Notes: generated from the sequence alone by a model not told the origin. A stretch of 64,000 bases of DNA from Anaeromassilibacillus sp. An172 (GCF_002160515.1 NZ_NFKS01000004.1:91416-155415), one strand, 5' to 3'; shown: positions 32,464 through 41,823, numbered from the stretch's first letter. Made by a program: numbers and translations.

Positions 32464-32482
32464 TAAAATGTTTGGGAGACTA

Positions 32483-32513
32483 TTGACTTGGAGTTATCTT
32501 CAAGTGTTATCAT
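32483..32513 (+). promoter_or_regulatory. MerR-type promoter with dyad between -35 and -10
   Basis: TTGACT (32483-32488) and TATCAT (32508-32513) are separated by 19 bp, the long spacer typical of MerR-activated promoters. The spacer contains the dyad CTTGGAGT-TATC-TTCAAG, close to the CTTGGAGT box of MerR/AdhR-like regulators. The gene below is the MerR regulator itself. Confidence 0.75.
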
Positions 32514-32542
32514 AAATTAAAAAAAGGATGGAGGTTTTCTTT

Positions 32543-32959
32543 ATGACGATTGCCCAAGTCAGCGAAAAATACAATATAAGTGCCGACACTCTCCGCTATT
32601 ATGAAAAAATAGGACTTATTCCGCCTGTCCGCAGAACCCCGGGAGGTATAAGGGATTATTCCTCCGAGGATTGTGGTTGGGTTGAGTTTATAAGGTGCAT
32701 GAGAGATGCCGGCGTACAGGTAGAGGCTTTGGCGGAATATGTCAAGCTGTTCCAGCAGGGGGATGCAACAAAAGATGAAAGAAAAAATATCCTGATAGAA
32801 CAGCGTCAAAAGCTTGTTGAGCAGCTTGAAAAAATACAAAAGTGTATTGAAAGGCTGGATGTAAAAATAAATAATTACGACGGAATAGTTGTTACCGCCG
32901 AAAATAAACTTAGAAACGGTTTTGCAGATGGTGAAACCTCAATTTGTGAAAAGTCTTAA
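32543..32959 (+). CDS. MerR-family transcriptional regulator
   Basis: 138 residues. N-terminal winged HTH (MTIAQVSEKYNISADTLRYYEKIGLIPPVRRTPGGIRDYSSEDC) and a dimerisation coiled coil (about residues 78-115, IEQRQKLVEQLEKIQKCIERLDVKI). No metal-binding cysteine pair in the C-terminus, so it fits the AdhR/YyaN-type small-molecule or electrophile sensors; ligand unknown. The start is the ATG at 32543 with GGATGGAGG nine bases upstream; the ATG at 32528 overlaps that site. Its promoter carries a MerR dyad, so it is probably autoregulated. No catabolic gene is attached. The 3' end overlaps the convergent GT8 gene by 21 bp. Confidence 0.85.
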   Translation: MTIAQVSEKYNISADTLRYYEKIGLIPPVRRTPGGIRDYSSEDCGWVEFIRCMRDAGVQVEALAEYVKLFQQGDATKDERKNILIEQRQKLVEQLEKIQKCIERLDVKINNYDGIVVTAENKLRNGFADGETSICEKS

Positions 32960-33766
32960 GGCAATCTGCATATAGTGTTTATAAAGCAGTCCGAATCTGT
33001 GGCGGTACACATCTTTCCAGGGTTTTGATTTTCCGCAGAAATGAAGTATTGCAGTGTTTCTCATAACCCAGTCAGCGTCCGCTGTTCCTCCGCTTCGGAG
33101 AAGATAACTGCTGTAGTTTCTTGCATCGTAATTCCAGATAAAATCGTTGATTTCCAGAATTTTATTTCCATAAAGTACGTTTAAAATGTCCTGGTCTGGA
33201 AGTATAAGCTCACGGCTGTGGGTCTTGGCAAATCTGAAAATCTCTTCGGGATTTACTTCTCTTCTTGCCATAGGAAGATTTATCAGAAGTACGCCGGAGT
33301 TGTAGTATTTGGTTGCTGTCCCCAGTCTAAGTTTGTTTACGCTGTTTGATATATCGGTTTTTCCTGTATGAGCGGCGGCTGCGAAAATATTGCCGCCCAT
33401 ATCCATATCCCAAAGGGGACGGAGAGGATTTATAATAAGCAGATCAGGGTCAAGATAAATTATCTTATCAAGGTCCTCAGGGAGAAGTTTTTGAGCGCAA
33501 AGGCGGTAGTACATTTCCTGAGGATAGAGCTTGCCTGTTGGTATGTCCTGAAAATATTTCTCGTCTACCAAAATAGGGAAAAATCCATAACCGAATTTCT
33601 CCATTGTCTTTTCAGTTCCGGAAAGACGATTTTTTGAAATGCCTCGGTGAATAAGGTATATGTTGAATTTCTCGCCCGGATTGTTTATATACAAAGAGGT
33701 TAGCATTACACTGAGCTGAGGCATATAGTTTTCATCTAAAGTTACCAGTATATTTATTGGTTGCAA
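32939..33766 (-). CDS. Glycosyltransferase family 8 (LgtC-like)
   Basis: 275 residues, GT-A fold. N-terminal INILVTLDENYMPQLSVMLTSLYINN, DxD-type metal site YLDPDLLI (about residue 100), GVLLINL and a C-terminal HFCGKSKPW with the GT8 retaining-enzyme histidine. It should transfer galactose or glucose from a UDP-sugar to a cell-surface glycan or lipid. Start is a TTG at 33766 with GGGGAGA six bases away. It is alone, leftward, and overlaps the MerR gene by 21 bp at the 3' ends. Confidence 0.85.
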   Translation of the reverse strand: MQPINILVTLDENYMPQLSVMLTSLYINNPGEKFNIYLIHRGISKNRLSGTEKTMEKFGYGFFPILVDEKYFQDIPTGKLYPQEMYYRLCAQKLLPEDLDKIIYLDPDLLIINPLRPLWDMDMGGNIFAAAAHTGKTDISNSVNKLRLGTATKYYNSGVLLINLPMARREVNPEEIFRFAKTHSRELILPDQDILNVLYGNKILEINDFIWNYDARNYSSYLLRSGGTADADWVMRNTAILHFCGKSKPWKDVYRHRFGLLYKHYMQIALRLFTN

Positions 33767-34143
33767 AATATCTCCCCTTTATTTTTTGATTGTATTGCTG
33801 CCTTTTTGAAAAAGGTAATCACTACTGTTATTGAGAAATTTTATTGCAAAAATGGGAAAAAAACAATAGACAATTTTGCTTTTATGTATAATATTTCCTT
33901 AAAAAATAGAAATATAAATAGAAATATATTTTTATTTGGAGAATATTGTAAAAATACATCATTATATGGTTTATACTGAAAAAATATATTGAAATTTTTT
34001 AATATAAACAGAAATAAAAATATAAATCGGACAACAGTTTTGTATCCGATTTTTTTCTTTATGCGCTTTATTTATTTAACATGTCATATGTTGTAACAAT
34101 CGAAACAGTTTCGTCGCTTATGGTAACAATTTTGATAATATTG
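33767..34143. other. AT-rich gap without a gene
   Basis: I see no supportable gene. The frames are short and AT-rich with no ribosome site. The only structure is a plus-strand terminator at 34025-34057. A small RNA ending there is possible but no convincing promoter was found. Confidence 0.5.
34025..34057 (+). terminator. Orphan intrinsic terminator
   Basis: 7-bp stem AATCGGA / TCCGATT and seven T. There is no rightward gene upstream in the gap. Confidence 0.7.
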
Positions 34144-34172
34144 TTGAATTTAGAAAGTCCTCATTATATAAT
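34144..34172 (+). promoter_or_regulatory. Promoter of the MBOAT-DHHW operon
   Basis: TTGAAT (34144-34149), 17 bp, TATAAT (34167-34172), about 80 bp before the MBOAT start. Confidence 0.75.
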
Positions 34173-34250
34173 GAACTTGGCAAGTGTATTTTAATTTTTT
34201 TATGTTTAAGAATTAAAAAAAGAGGTAAAATTATTGTTAGGAGCGTATGT

Positions 34251-35681
34251 ATGGTATTTTCAAGTTTGTTTTTTATCTACTTTTTCCTTGCTCTGAATCT
34301 CTTGATTTATTCAAGGATGCGTGATATTAAATCAAAGAACATAGTAATGCTTGTATTTTCTTTGATTTTCTATTCATGGGGCGGTCCGCAGTATCTGCTG
34401 CTGCTTGTGTCGATGACCTTTGTAAGTTACATAATGGCGTTGTGTATACACACTTACAGGGAACACGAAAAGTTGTTTTTGGTCATAGAATGTGTGATTA
34501 TGCTGGGGCTTTTGGGCGTGTTTAAGTATGCCGGATTTATGCTCGGCAGCTTTAAGGCTCTTACCGGTATCCCCGAGATTATTCCGGAAATCGCCCTGCC
34601 TATAGGTATTTCCTTTTACACATTCCAGCTTCTTTCTTATGTTGTTGACGTTTACAGAAAAGAAGTTCTTCCTCAGAAAAAATTCTGGCTTCTGCTTTTG
34701 TACGCCAGTCTTTTCCACCAGTGTATCGCAGGTCCTATAGTAAGATACAAGGACGTTGAACATGATATCTCAAACCGAATTGTTTTACAAAAAGAGGTTG
34801 ACCGTGGTATCAAGCGTTTCTGCATAGGCCTTGCAAAAAAAGCTATACTTGCCAATGGATGCGCAGTTGTTGCCGATACATTCTTGATTACAAGTGACGC
34901 AGCTGCTCTTGCAAAAATTCCGGCAATGGGAATTTGGCTGGGTGTATTCTGCTTTGCTTTGCAGATTTATCTTGACTTTTCAGCCTATTCAGATATGGCG
35001 ATAGGTATGGGACTTATGGTTGGTTTCCATTATAAGGAAAACTTTAATTATCCTTACCTTGCAAATTCTGTTACCGACTTCTGGAGAAGATGGCATATTT
35101 CCTTGAGCACATTCTTCAGAGATTATGTTTATATTCCGCTGGGCGGAAGCAGATGCTCTAAGAGCAGACTTGTTTTCAACCTTTTTGTTGTGTGGTTTTT
35201 GACAGGTATGTGGCACGGCGCAAGCTGGAACTACATTCTCTGGGGACTTTACTTTTTCGTATTCCTTGTTTTGGAAAAGAATTTCCTTTTGGAAAAATTC
35301 AAGACACTTCCCGGAATTGTCAGCCATCTGTACGCCCTTGTGGTTATATATTTCGGATGGATTTTGTTTAAGTTCGAGGACTTCAACTGCCTCGGCACAG
35401 CGTTAAAGGGAATGTTCGGACTTAACGGAAACGGATTCAGCGGACTTCAGGTAGGTCTTACCTTCAGAAATAATATTTTCTTCCTGATTTTTGCTGTATT
35501 GGCAGTAACTCCAATCTTTGCAATTATAAGAAGAGGAGTTATAAAGTGGTACAAACAAAGGAATGCAGTTCCGTATCTTGTTTACGGATATGAGATAGTA
35601 GCTCCTGTTGCTATGCTTATTCTTTCAACAATGGCTCTTGTAGGCAACAGCTACAACCCGTTCCTTTACTTCCAGTTTTAA
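34251..35681 (+). CDS. MBOAT O-acyltransferase (AlgI/PatA-like)
   Basis: 476 residues, many hydrophobic segments. Family blocks LPIGISFYTFQLLSYVVDVYR, FWRRWHISLSTFFRDYVYIPLGG and LTGMWHGASWNYILWG with the two conserved histidines are present. AlgI-type MBOATs pass acetyl groups across the membrane to a periplasmic or surface esterase-fold partner. The two DHHW genes just downstream are the likely partners, so the set should O-acetylate an exopolysaccharide or cell-wall glycan. AGGAG precedes the ATG. Confidence 0.92.
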   Translation: MVFSSLFFIYFFLALNLLIYSRMRDIKSKNIVMLVFSLIFYSWGGPQYLLLLVSMTFVSYIMALCIHTYREHEKLFLVIECVIMLGLLGVFKYAGFMLGSFKALTGIPEIIPEIALPIGISFYTFQLLSYVVDVYRKEVLPQKKFWLLLLYASLFHQCIAGPIVRYKDVEHDISNRIVLQKEVDRGIKRFCIGLAKKAILANGCAVVADTFLITSDAAALAKIPAMGIWLGVFCFALQIYLDFSAYSDMAIGMGLMVGFHYKENFNYPYLANSVTDFWRRWHISLSTFFRDYVYIPLGGSRCSKSRLVFNLFVVWFLTGMWHGASWNYILWGLYFFVFLVLEKNFLLEKFKTLPGIVSHLYALVVIYFGWILFKFEDFNCLGTALKGMFGLNGNGFSGLQVGLTFRNNIFFLIFAVLAVTPIFAIIRRGVIKWYKQRNAVPYLVYGYEIVAPVAMLILSTMALVGNSYNPFLYFQF

Positions 35682-35699
35682 AGAAAGGGAGGCGATATT

Positions 35700-37103
35700 G
35701 TGAATAATAATCCGAAAATAAGTAAACAGGATATGAAAAGAAAAAAGGCTTTTAAATCCTATCTTAAAATTAAAAGGGATGTTTTCTTCGGTGTTTTGTT
35801 TCTTGTGGCTGTTTTGGGTATAATAATTCCTTTAAGACCAACAGTTTCCACAATAGAAAAAAGAACACTTACAACTTTCCCGGAATTTACCTGGCAGAGT
35901 TTTATTGACGGAACATACTTTAACGGGATTTCAACATGGTATGCCGACACCTTCCCTTTCAGAGAAGCTTTGCTTACCGCCAATTCAGCAGTTAAAGGAC
36001 TTTATGGACTGCAAAGCGAACAGCTTGTGGGAAACTCCGATAAAACCGGTGATGAGATTCCTGATACTCCGGTACTTCCTTCATCTGATGAAACCACGGA
36101 AGCTACAACAGAAGCCACAACAGAAGCGGCAACAGAAGAAACTACAGAAGAGCAGCTTCCCGACGGCGCAATACATGATATACCGGAGGCTTCCGGAAAT
36201 GTCTATGTAACAGGCGATACGGCTTTTGGTCTTTACTATTTCAGCACCGACGGTGCAAACGCCTATGTCAATATGATTGATAAGGCTCAGAAAAAGCTTG
36301 ACGGTGTGGCAAATGTCTATGATATCCTTGTTCCTACCAGTGTTGGAATTATGCTTGATGAGAATGCTCAGGAGGCAATCGGTTCCAGCAATCAGGGAAA
36401 AGCCATTGACTATATTTACTCAAGCATCAACAGTGTAAACAAGAATATCACCACAGTAAATGCATATGATACACTAAAAAATCACAACAGTGAGTATATC
36501 TATTTCAGAACAGACCACCACTGGACAGCTTTGGGAGCATACTATACCTATGTTCAGTTCTGCAACGCTAAGGGAGTTGAGCCTACTCCTTTGGATGAAT
36601 ATGAAACAATCGAATTCCCGGGATTTGTAGGTACATTCTACTCCAGCAGTAACCAGGCTCCGTCACTTTTGGAAAATCCTGATACAGTTACCGCATATTA
36701 TCCAAAGACTACAAATGATATGTACTATATAGGCTCAGACCTTTCTACTATTCAGTGGAATATCATTATGGACGTTACCGGATGGGACAGAGCTTCACTT
36801 TACAGCTGTTTTGCCGCAGGTGACGAGATTTATGCCCAGATTGATAATCCTAATGTAAACAACGGACAGTCCTGTGTTGTTATTAAGGAGTCTTACGGAA
36901 ACGCATTTATTCCTTTCCTTGCAGACCATTACGAACACATTTATATTGTTGACTATCGTTATTTCTATAAGTATCCGGATTACAACAACAGCGTATATCA
37001 GCTTGTTACAGAAAATGATGTAGATGACGTTATTTTCATCAACAACGCTGACGCAATGACAAACCCCAACGCCGCAGAGCTTATGAGCGATATGTTCAAC
37101 TAG
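35700..37103 (+). CDS. DHHW-family SGNH-like acetyltransferase (AlgJ/AlgX type), copy 1
   Basis: 467 residues. Basic cytosolic head, one membrane segment (about residues 28-50), the region EKRTLTTFPEF ... FPFREALLTANSAVKG, a Thr/Glu repeat linker (EATTEATTEAATEETTEE), and a C-terminal domain with the family motif RTDHHWTALGAYY and the serine region KESYGNAFIPFLADHYEHIYIVDYRYF; by analogy with AlgJ/AlgX these give the Asp-His and Ser of the transferase. GTG start with GGGAGG. It accepts acetyl groups from the MBOAT protein and puts them on a surface polymer (inference). Confidence 0.88.
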   Translation: MNNNPKISKQDMKRKKAFKSYLKIKRDVFFGVLFLVAVLGIIIPLRPTVSTIEKRTLTTFPEFTWQSFIDGTYFNGISTWYADTFPFREALLTANSAVKGLYGLQSEQLVGNSDKTGDEIPDTPVLPSSDETTEATTEATTEAATEETTEEQLPDGAIHDIPEASGNVYVTGDTAFGLYYFSTDGANAYVNMIDKAQKKLDGVANVYDILVPTSVGIMLDENAQEAIGSSNQGKAIDYIYSSINSVNKNITTVNAYDTLKNHNSEYIYFRTDHHWTALGAYYTYVQFCNAKGVEPTPLDEYETIEFPGFVGTFYSSSNQAPSLLENPDTVTAYYPKTTNDMYYIGSDLSTIQWNIIMDVTGWDRASLYSCFAAGDEIYAQIDNPNVNNGQSCVVIKESYGNAFIPFLADHYEHIYIVDYRYFYKYPDYNNSVYQLVTENDVDDVIFINNADAMTNPNAAELMSDMFN

Positions 37104-37134
37104 ATGATTTTAAATTTCACAGAGGAGAAGTATT

Positions 37135-38322
37135 ATGAGTGAAATTAAAAATAATGGAAACAGACGTTACAGTGAGGAAGCTCCTGTAAAGCCTGAAAAG
37201 AAAAAAAGAAATTTTCTTCCGGCAATCATAACTATTTTAACTATTATAATTATAGCCGGTGTGGTTGTGGCTTTTTATCCTGAAATAATTTTCGGCGATA
37301 AAGACAGCCAGGGGAATGACAATAACCAGACTTCAACCACCGCCGAAACCACAGAGGAAAACACTGAGGAATCACTTCCGGACGGCTCTCTTCATGTTGT
37401 GCCCGAGGCGGCAGGAAGCGTTTATGTGGCAGGAGATACAGGCTTCGGCGCATACTATTTCAGTGAAAGCGCAGCCGATGTGTATGTTGAAATGATTGAC
37501 AAAGCCCAGAAAAAGCTTGACGGCATTGCAGATGTATATGACATACTTGTGCCTACCAGCGTGGGAATTATGCTGGACGATGAAAGTCAGGAAGCAATGG
37601 GCATAAGCAATCAGGGAGACGCAATAGACTACATATATTCCGGTATCAGCGAAACAAACAGCAATGTAAAGACAGTTGATGTTTTCAGCACACTGAAAAA
37701 TCACAACAGCGAGTATATCTATTTCAGAACAGACCACCACTGGACAGCTTTAGGCGCATATTATGCCTATGTTCAGTACTGCAACGCTAAGGGAATAGAA
37801 CCTACTCCTTTGGAAGATTATGAAACCATTGAGTTTACAGACTTTGTAGGAAGCTTTTACTATGAAAGCGACAAAGTGGAAGCTTTGGCTGAAAATCCCG
37901 ATACCTTGACAGCATATATTCCAAAGACCACCAACGACATGATGTATGTGAATGAAAACCTTGAGGAAATTCAGTGGAATATTATAATGGATGTTACAGG
38001 CTGGGATAATTCCTCATACTACAGCTGTTTTGCAGCAGGCGATGAGATTTACGCCCAGATTGACAATCCAAATGTGGATAACGGCGAGTCCTGCGTGGTT
38101 ATAAAGGAGTCCTACGGAAATGCATTTATTCCTTTCCTTGCAGACCACTACGAGCATATATATATTGTTGACTACAGATATTTTTACGATTATCCCCAGT
38201 ACGAAAACAGCGTGTATAAGCTTGTAACAGAAAACAATGTAAATGATGTTATCTTCATAAATAATTCCGACGCTATGACAAACACAAGCGCTTCGGAGCT
38301 TATGAGCGACATGTTTAACTGA
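37135..38322 (+). CDS. DHHW-family SGNH-like acetyltransferase, shortened copy 2
   Basis: 395 residues. The C-terminal domain is clearly a duplicate of the preceding gene (same RTDHHWTALGAYY, KESYGNAFIPF and closing MTN-x-SASELMSDMFN region), but the N-terminal part is replaced by a short basic head, one membrane segment (residues about 26-48) and a Thr/Glu linker; the EKRTL ... FPFREA module of copy 1 is missing. Both active-site motifs are kept. The start has GGAG. The pair may acetylate different positions or act as a heterodimer (inference). Operon end: strong terminator. Confidence 0.88.
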   Translation: MSEIKNNGNRRYSEEAPVKPEKKKRNFLPAIITILTIIIIAGVVVAFYPEIIFGDKDSQGNDNNQTSTTAETTEENTEESLPDGSLHVVPEAAGSVYVAGDTGFGAYYFSESAADVYVEMIDKAQKKLDGIADVYDILVPTSVGIMLDDESQEAMGISNQGDAIDYIYSGISETNSNVKTVDVFSTLKNHNSEYIYFRTDHHWTALGAYYAYVQYCNAKGIEPTPLEDYETIEFTDFVGSFYYESDKVEALAENPDTLTAYIPKTTNDMMYVNENLEEIQWNIIMDVTGWDNSSYYSCFAAGDEIYAQIDNPNVDNGESCVVIKESYGNAFIPFLADHYEHIYIVDYRYFYDYPQYENSVYKLVTENNVNDVIFINNSDAMTNTSASELMSDMFN

Positions 38323-38334
38323 TAAATAAAAAAA

Positions 38335-38375
38335 GAGCTGAGACAAAAATCAAAGTTTGCCTCAGCTCAATTTTT
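38335..38375 (+). terminator. Terminator of the MBOAT-DHHW operon
   Basis: Stem GAGCTGAG / CTCAGCTC extended by ACAAA / TTTGC-type pairs, T-run to 38375. A/T-rich on both sides. Confidence 0.85.
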
Positions 38376-38432
38376 GTGCAAATATTTTACCGCAACAGAA
38401 AAAGCTCCAGAATAATTTAGAAACAAAATGAA

Positions 38433-39026
38433 TTAGCATTCTATTATTTTAGCTCTGTACAAGCCCTGCTTTTTTAACTGTTCGGCTACATCGTAAACAT
38501 CAAACCCGTTGATTGAAACACGTCTGCATTCACCGGGAGTTTCCTGTGAAAAAGTGTTCCATACAGTGATAAGATTATCGGTTTCCGTAAGACCGTAACG
38601 CTGTAAAAAAGGAATAAAACGGCGGGGAAAAGAGGAATAGAACGCCGTAAGCTTGTACTTTTGAATAAACATTTCCTCGTTATTGACATGTGAAGCCACC
38701 GCAAATTGAGACATGCCGTCTTCCAGTAAAATTTGTCCGTATTTCTCCATAATATCGTCAATCTGACTTTTTGTCTGTCCGTCAAGATAGCATACCTCTT
38801 GATGAAAGGTGTTGCTGTCTCCCATCTTTCGTTCTTCATGGATGGAAAGAGGCAGCTGCAGTACAAAAAATAAAGGTTCGGGCAGGCTGTGATAAAACTC
38901 AGTGAGCATAGGTTTTAATTTTTCAAAGCTGATATTTGCATAAATGGACTTTCCTTCGTACACCTGAAATTGTTCCTGAATTTTATCCGGAAATGGTATT
39001 GTTACTCCTGGTGCAGTTTGAAACAT
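38433..39026 (-). CDS. Hypothetical protein (197 aa)
   Basis: A soluble protein without signal peptide or membrane segment, beginning MFQTAPGVTIPFPDKIQEQF. It has a proline-rich PEPLFFVLQLPLSIHEE stretch and a C-terminal VYDVAEQLKKQGLYRAKIIEC. I do not recognise the family. A purine-rich AAAAGA stands before the ATG but the ribosome site is weak. It lies alone between the DHHW terminator and a tRNA-Leu gene on the same strand; the tRNA terminator separates them. Confidence 0.6.
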   Translation of the reverse strand: MFQTAPGVTIPFPDKIQEQFQVYEGKSIYANISFEKLKPMLTEFYHSLPEPLFFVLQLPLSIHEERKMGDSNTFHQEVCYLDGQTKSQIDDIMEKYGQILLEDGMSQFAVASHVNNEEMFIQKYKLTAFYSSFPRRFIPFLQRYGLTETDNLITVWNTFSQETPGECRRVSINGFDVYDVAEQLKKQGLYRAKIIEC

Positions 39027-39091
39027 TTGTTTTTATCTTTTCTTTTTTGATTTTATGATATTGCTTGCGCAAAATTATTTTAAGTAAACTA

Positions 39092-39126
39092 AAAAAGTCC
39101 GAACGCATTATGCATTCGGACTTTTT
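39092..39126 (-). terminator. Terminator of tRNA-Leu
   Basis: Stem AAAAAGTCCGAA / TTCGGACTTTTT with extra GCAT/ATGC, T-run on the minus strand. Confidence 0.88.
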
Positions 39127-39212
39127 GGTGCCGGTGGCCGGACTCGAACCGGCACGGTATCGCTACCGGTGGATTTTGAGTCCACTACGTCTGCCAATTC
39201 CATCACACCGGC
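39126..39212 (-). tRNA. tRNA-Leu (anticodon CAA)
   Basis: 87 nt on the minus strand, including an encoded CCA. Acceptor GCCGGTG / CACCGGC, D arm TGGAATTGGCAGACG, anticodon stem GTGGA / TCCAC with loop CTCAAAA (anticodon CAA), a long variable arm (CGGTAGCGATACCG) and T arm GTTCGAGTC. The long variable arm and CAA anticodon make it leucine. Confidence 0.95.
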
Positions 39213-39352
39213 ATGTCGTGTAACAGCTGTTATTATACAACATTGTTTTCAAAAAATCAAGTGCTAATTTTCTTTTTTACCGTATTTTTTTATTTTTTTC
39301 AGTTAATAACGCTGATTTTTAAAAATTTAACATTTTATTATGGGTTTATGTA

Positions 39353-39381
39353 TTGCTTTAAATTGGGATTTATATTATAAT
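39353..39381 (+). promoter_or_regulatory. Promoter of purC
   Basis: TTGCTT (39353-39358), 17 bp, TATAAT (39376-39381). A hairpin CGGCATA-CTAT-TATGCCG (39412-39429) lies in the leader before the ribosome site. Confidence 0.75.
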
Positions 39382-39452
39382 ATTAACTGTATGGCAGAAA
39401 CATATGAAGTTCGGCATACTATTATGCCGCTATAGCTTTAGGAGGAATTGTA

Positions 39453-40157
39453 ATGAATAAAGCAGAAATGATTTACGAAGGTAAAGCAAAGAAAGTTTAT
39501 GCAACTGACAACCCTGATTACTGCATAGTTTCCTACAAGGACGATGCAACAGCTTTCAACGGCCTCAAAAAAGGCACTATCGTTGGCAAAGGCGTTGTTA
39601 ACAACAGAATGAGCAACTTCATGTTCCAGAAGCTGGAAGAAGTTGGAGTAAAGACACATTTCGTTGAGGAGCTCAACGACAGAGAAACAGTTGTTAAGAA
39701 GGTTGAAATTGTTCCTCTTGAGGTTATCGTTAGAAATAAGGCTGCAGGCAGCCTTTCAAAAAGACTCGGTCTTCCTGAGGGCACACCTATGAAGACTACT
39801 GTTCTTGAGTTCTGCTACAAGAACGACGATTTGGGCGACCCAATCGTTAACGAGTATCACATTCTGGCAGCTGAGCTTGCAACTAAGGAAGAGGTTGACA
39901 AGATTGCTGAGATGGCTTTGAAGGTAAATGACTACATGGTTCAGTTCTTCAAAGAGTGCAATGTTGACCTTATCGACTTTAAGCTTGAGTTCGGCAGATT
40001 CCACGGCGAAATCCTTCTTGCTGACGAGATTTCACCTGACACATGCCGTTTCTGGGATATCAACACAGGCGAGAAGCTTGACAAGGACCGTTTCCGCAGA
40101 GATATGGGCGGCGTTGAAGAGGCTTATGCCGAAATGATGAGAAGACTTGGTTTATAA
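39453..40157 (+). CDS. purC: Phosphoribosylaminoimidazole-succinocarboxamide synthase
   Basis: 234 residues, compact bacterial type. N-terminal [25 protein letters not shown] and [10 protein letters not shown] are SAICAR synthetase motifs. It condenses CAIR and aspartate with ATP to SAICAR. AGGAGG before the ATG. It leads the purC-purB-purA set; its product is the substrate of PurB, next in line. Confidence 0.97.
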   Translation: MNKAEMIYEGKAKKVYATDNPDYCIVSYKDDATAFNGLKKGTIVGKGVVNNRMSNFMFQKLEEVGVKTHFVEELNDRETVVKKVEIVPLEVIVRNKAAGSLSKRLGLPEGTPMKTTVLEFCYKNDDLGDPIVNEYHILAAELATKEEVDKIAEMALKVNDYMVQFFKECNVDLIDFKLEFGRFHGEILLADEISPDTCRFWDINTGEKLDKDRFRRDMGGVEEAYAEMMRRLGL

Positions 40158-40324
40158 TATTATCGGACGATTTGTCTGTAAAGGCAGGCGGCAAAGTTTT
40201 TAACTTGCCGCTTGTACTTGTTAATTAAGGTTTTATAAATTTTTGAATAATTTCAATCTAATGTGAATTTTATTTAACTTATAGCCTTTCATCACAGAGT
40301 TTTGAAAATTACGGAGGAGTAAAA

Positions 40325-41761
40325 ATGGCCAGAGATACCTATGAATCACCCTTGTCATCAAGATATGCCGACAAGGAAATGAAATATCTTTTTTCACCGG
40401 ATATGAAATTCCGCACATGGAGAAGACTTTGGATTGCCCTTGCAGAAGCTGAAATGGAGCTTGGTCTGCCTGTAACACAGGAGCAGATTGACGAGCTCAA
40501 GGCTCACAAGGACGACATAAACTATGAGGTTGCCGAAGAAAGAGAAAAGCTTGTCCGCCACGATGTTATGAGCCACGTATACGCTTACGGTGTTCAGTGC
40601 CTAAACGCAAAGGGTATTATCCACTTGGGTGCAACTTCCTGCTATGTTGGCGATAACACAGATATAATCATTATGACTGAGGCTTTGAAGCTTGTTAGAA
40701 ACAAGCTTGTAAATGTTATCAGAGAGCTTTCCGTTTTTGCTGACAAGTACAAGGCTCTGCCAACTTTGGCTTTCACTCATTTCCAGCCTGCACAGCCTAC
40801 AACCGTGGGAAAAAGAGCTTCTCTGTGGATTCAGGAACTTATGATGGACTTGGAAGATGTTGAATACCAGCTTTCAAAGGCTAAGCTTTTGGGTTCCAAG
40901 GGTACAACAGGTACACAGGCAAGCTTTTTGGAGCTTTTCGAGGGCGACCACGAAAAGGTTAAGGCTCTTGACAAGAAGATTGCAGAGAAGATGGGATATC
41001 AGGGCTGCTTCCCTGTTTCCGGTCAGACATATTCAAGAAAGCTTGACACACAGATTCTCAATGTTTTAAGCTCAATAGCACAGAGCGCAGCAAAGTTCTC
41101 AAACGATATAAGACTTTTGCAGCACCTCAAGGAAATTGAAGAGCCATTCGAGAAAAATCAGATTGGTTCATCAGCTATGGCTTACAAGAGAAACCCAATG
41201 AGAAGCGAGAGAATCGGTTCACTTTCAAGATATGTAATGGTTGACGTTTTAAACGGAGCATTTACAACAGCTACACAGTGGTTTGAAAGAACCTTGGACG
41301 ACAGCGCAAACAAGAGATTGAGCGTTCCGGAGGCTTTCCTTGCAGTTGACGCAATTTTGAACCTCTATGCAAACGTAGCAGACGGTTTGGTTGTATATCC
41401 AAAGGTTATCGAACAGCGTCTTAGAAAAGAGCTTCCGTTTATGGCTACAGAGAATATCATGATGGACGCAGTTAAGTACAGAGGCGCAGACCGCCAGGTT
41501 CTCCATGAGAGAATAAGAGTTCATTCAATGGCAGCTTCTAAGGTAATCAAGGAAGAGGGCGGAGAAAACGACCTTCTTGAGAGAATTGCCGCTGACCCTG
41601 CTTTCGGCGTAACATTGGAAGAGCTTGAAAGTATTTTGCAGCCTGAAAAGTACACAGGCAGAGCGAAAGAGCAGACAGAGGAATTTTTGAGAGATGTAGT
41701 AGAGCCTGCTCTTGCAAAGTATAGCGATGTTGAGCTTGAGAAAGCAGAAATTAACGTGTAA
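40325..41761 (+). CDS. purB: Adenylosuccinate lyase
   Basis: 478 residues. Family signature GSSAMAYKRNP (about residue 285) with the flexible-loop serine, and IIHLGATSCYVGDNTD in the first conserved region. It acts twice: on SAICAR after PurC and on adenylosuccinate after PurA, the genes on either side. GGAGGAG before the ATG. A hairpin at 40188-40211 lies in the purC-purB gap and may partly end the purC transcript. Confidence 0.97.
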   Translation: MARDTYESPLSSRYADKEMKYLFSPDMKFRTWRRLWIALAEAEMELGLPVTQEQIDELKAHKDDINYEVAEEREKLVRHDVMSHVYAYGVQCLNAKGIIHLGATSCYVGDNTDIIIMTEALKLVRNKLVNVIRELSVFADKYKALPTLAFTHFQPAQPTTVGKRASLWIQELMMDLEDVEYQLSKAKLLGSKGTTGTQASFLELFEGDHEKVKALDKKIAEKMGYQGCFPVSGQTYSRKLDTQILNVLSSIAQSAAKFSNDIRLLQHLKEIEEPFEKNQIGSSAMAYKRNPMRSERIGSLSRYVMVDVLNGAFTTATQWFERTLDDSANKRLSVPEAFLAVDAILNLYANVADGLVVYPKVIEQRLRKELPFMATENIMMDAVKYRGADRQVLHERIRVHSMAASKVIKEEGGENDLLERIAADPAFGVTLEELESILQPEKYTGRAKEQTEEFLRDVVEPALAKYSDVELEKAEINV

Positions 41762-41823
41762 GTTATAAGGATTTTATTTAATCCAAAAGATAAAGAAAAA
41801 TATATTGTTAAGGAGCAGAAAAA

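Noticed and set aside
33761..33979. 72-residue plus-strand open frame in the 33.8 kb gap
   Set aside because: AT-rich, no ribosome site, no motif; starts inside the GT8 5' region.
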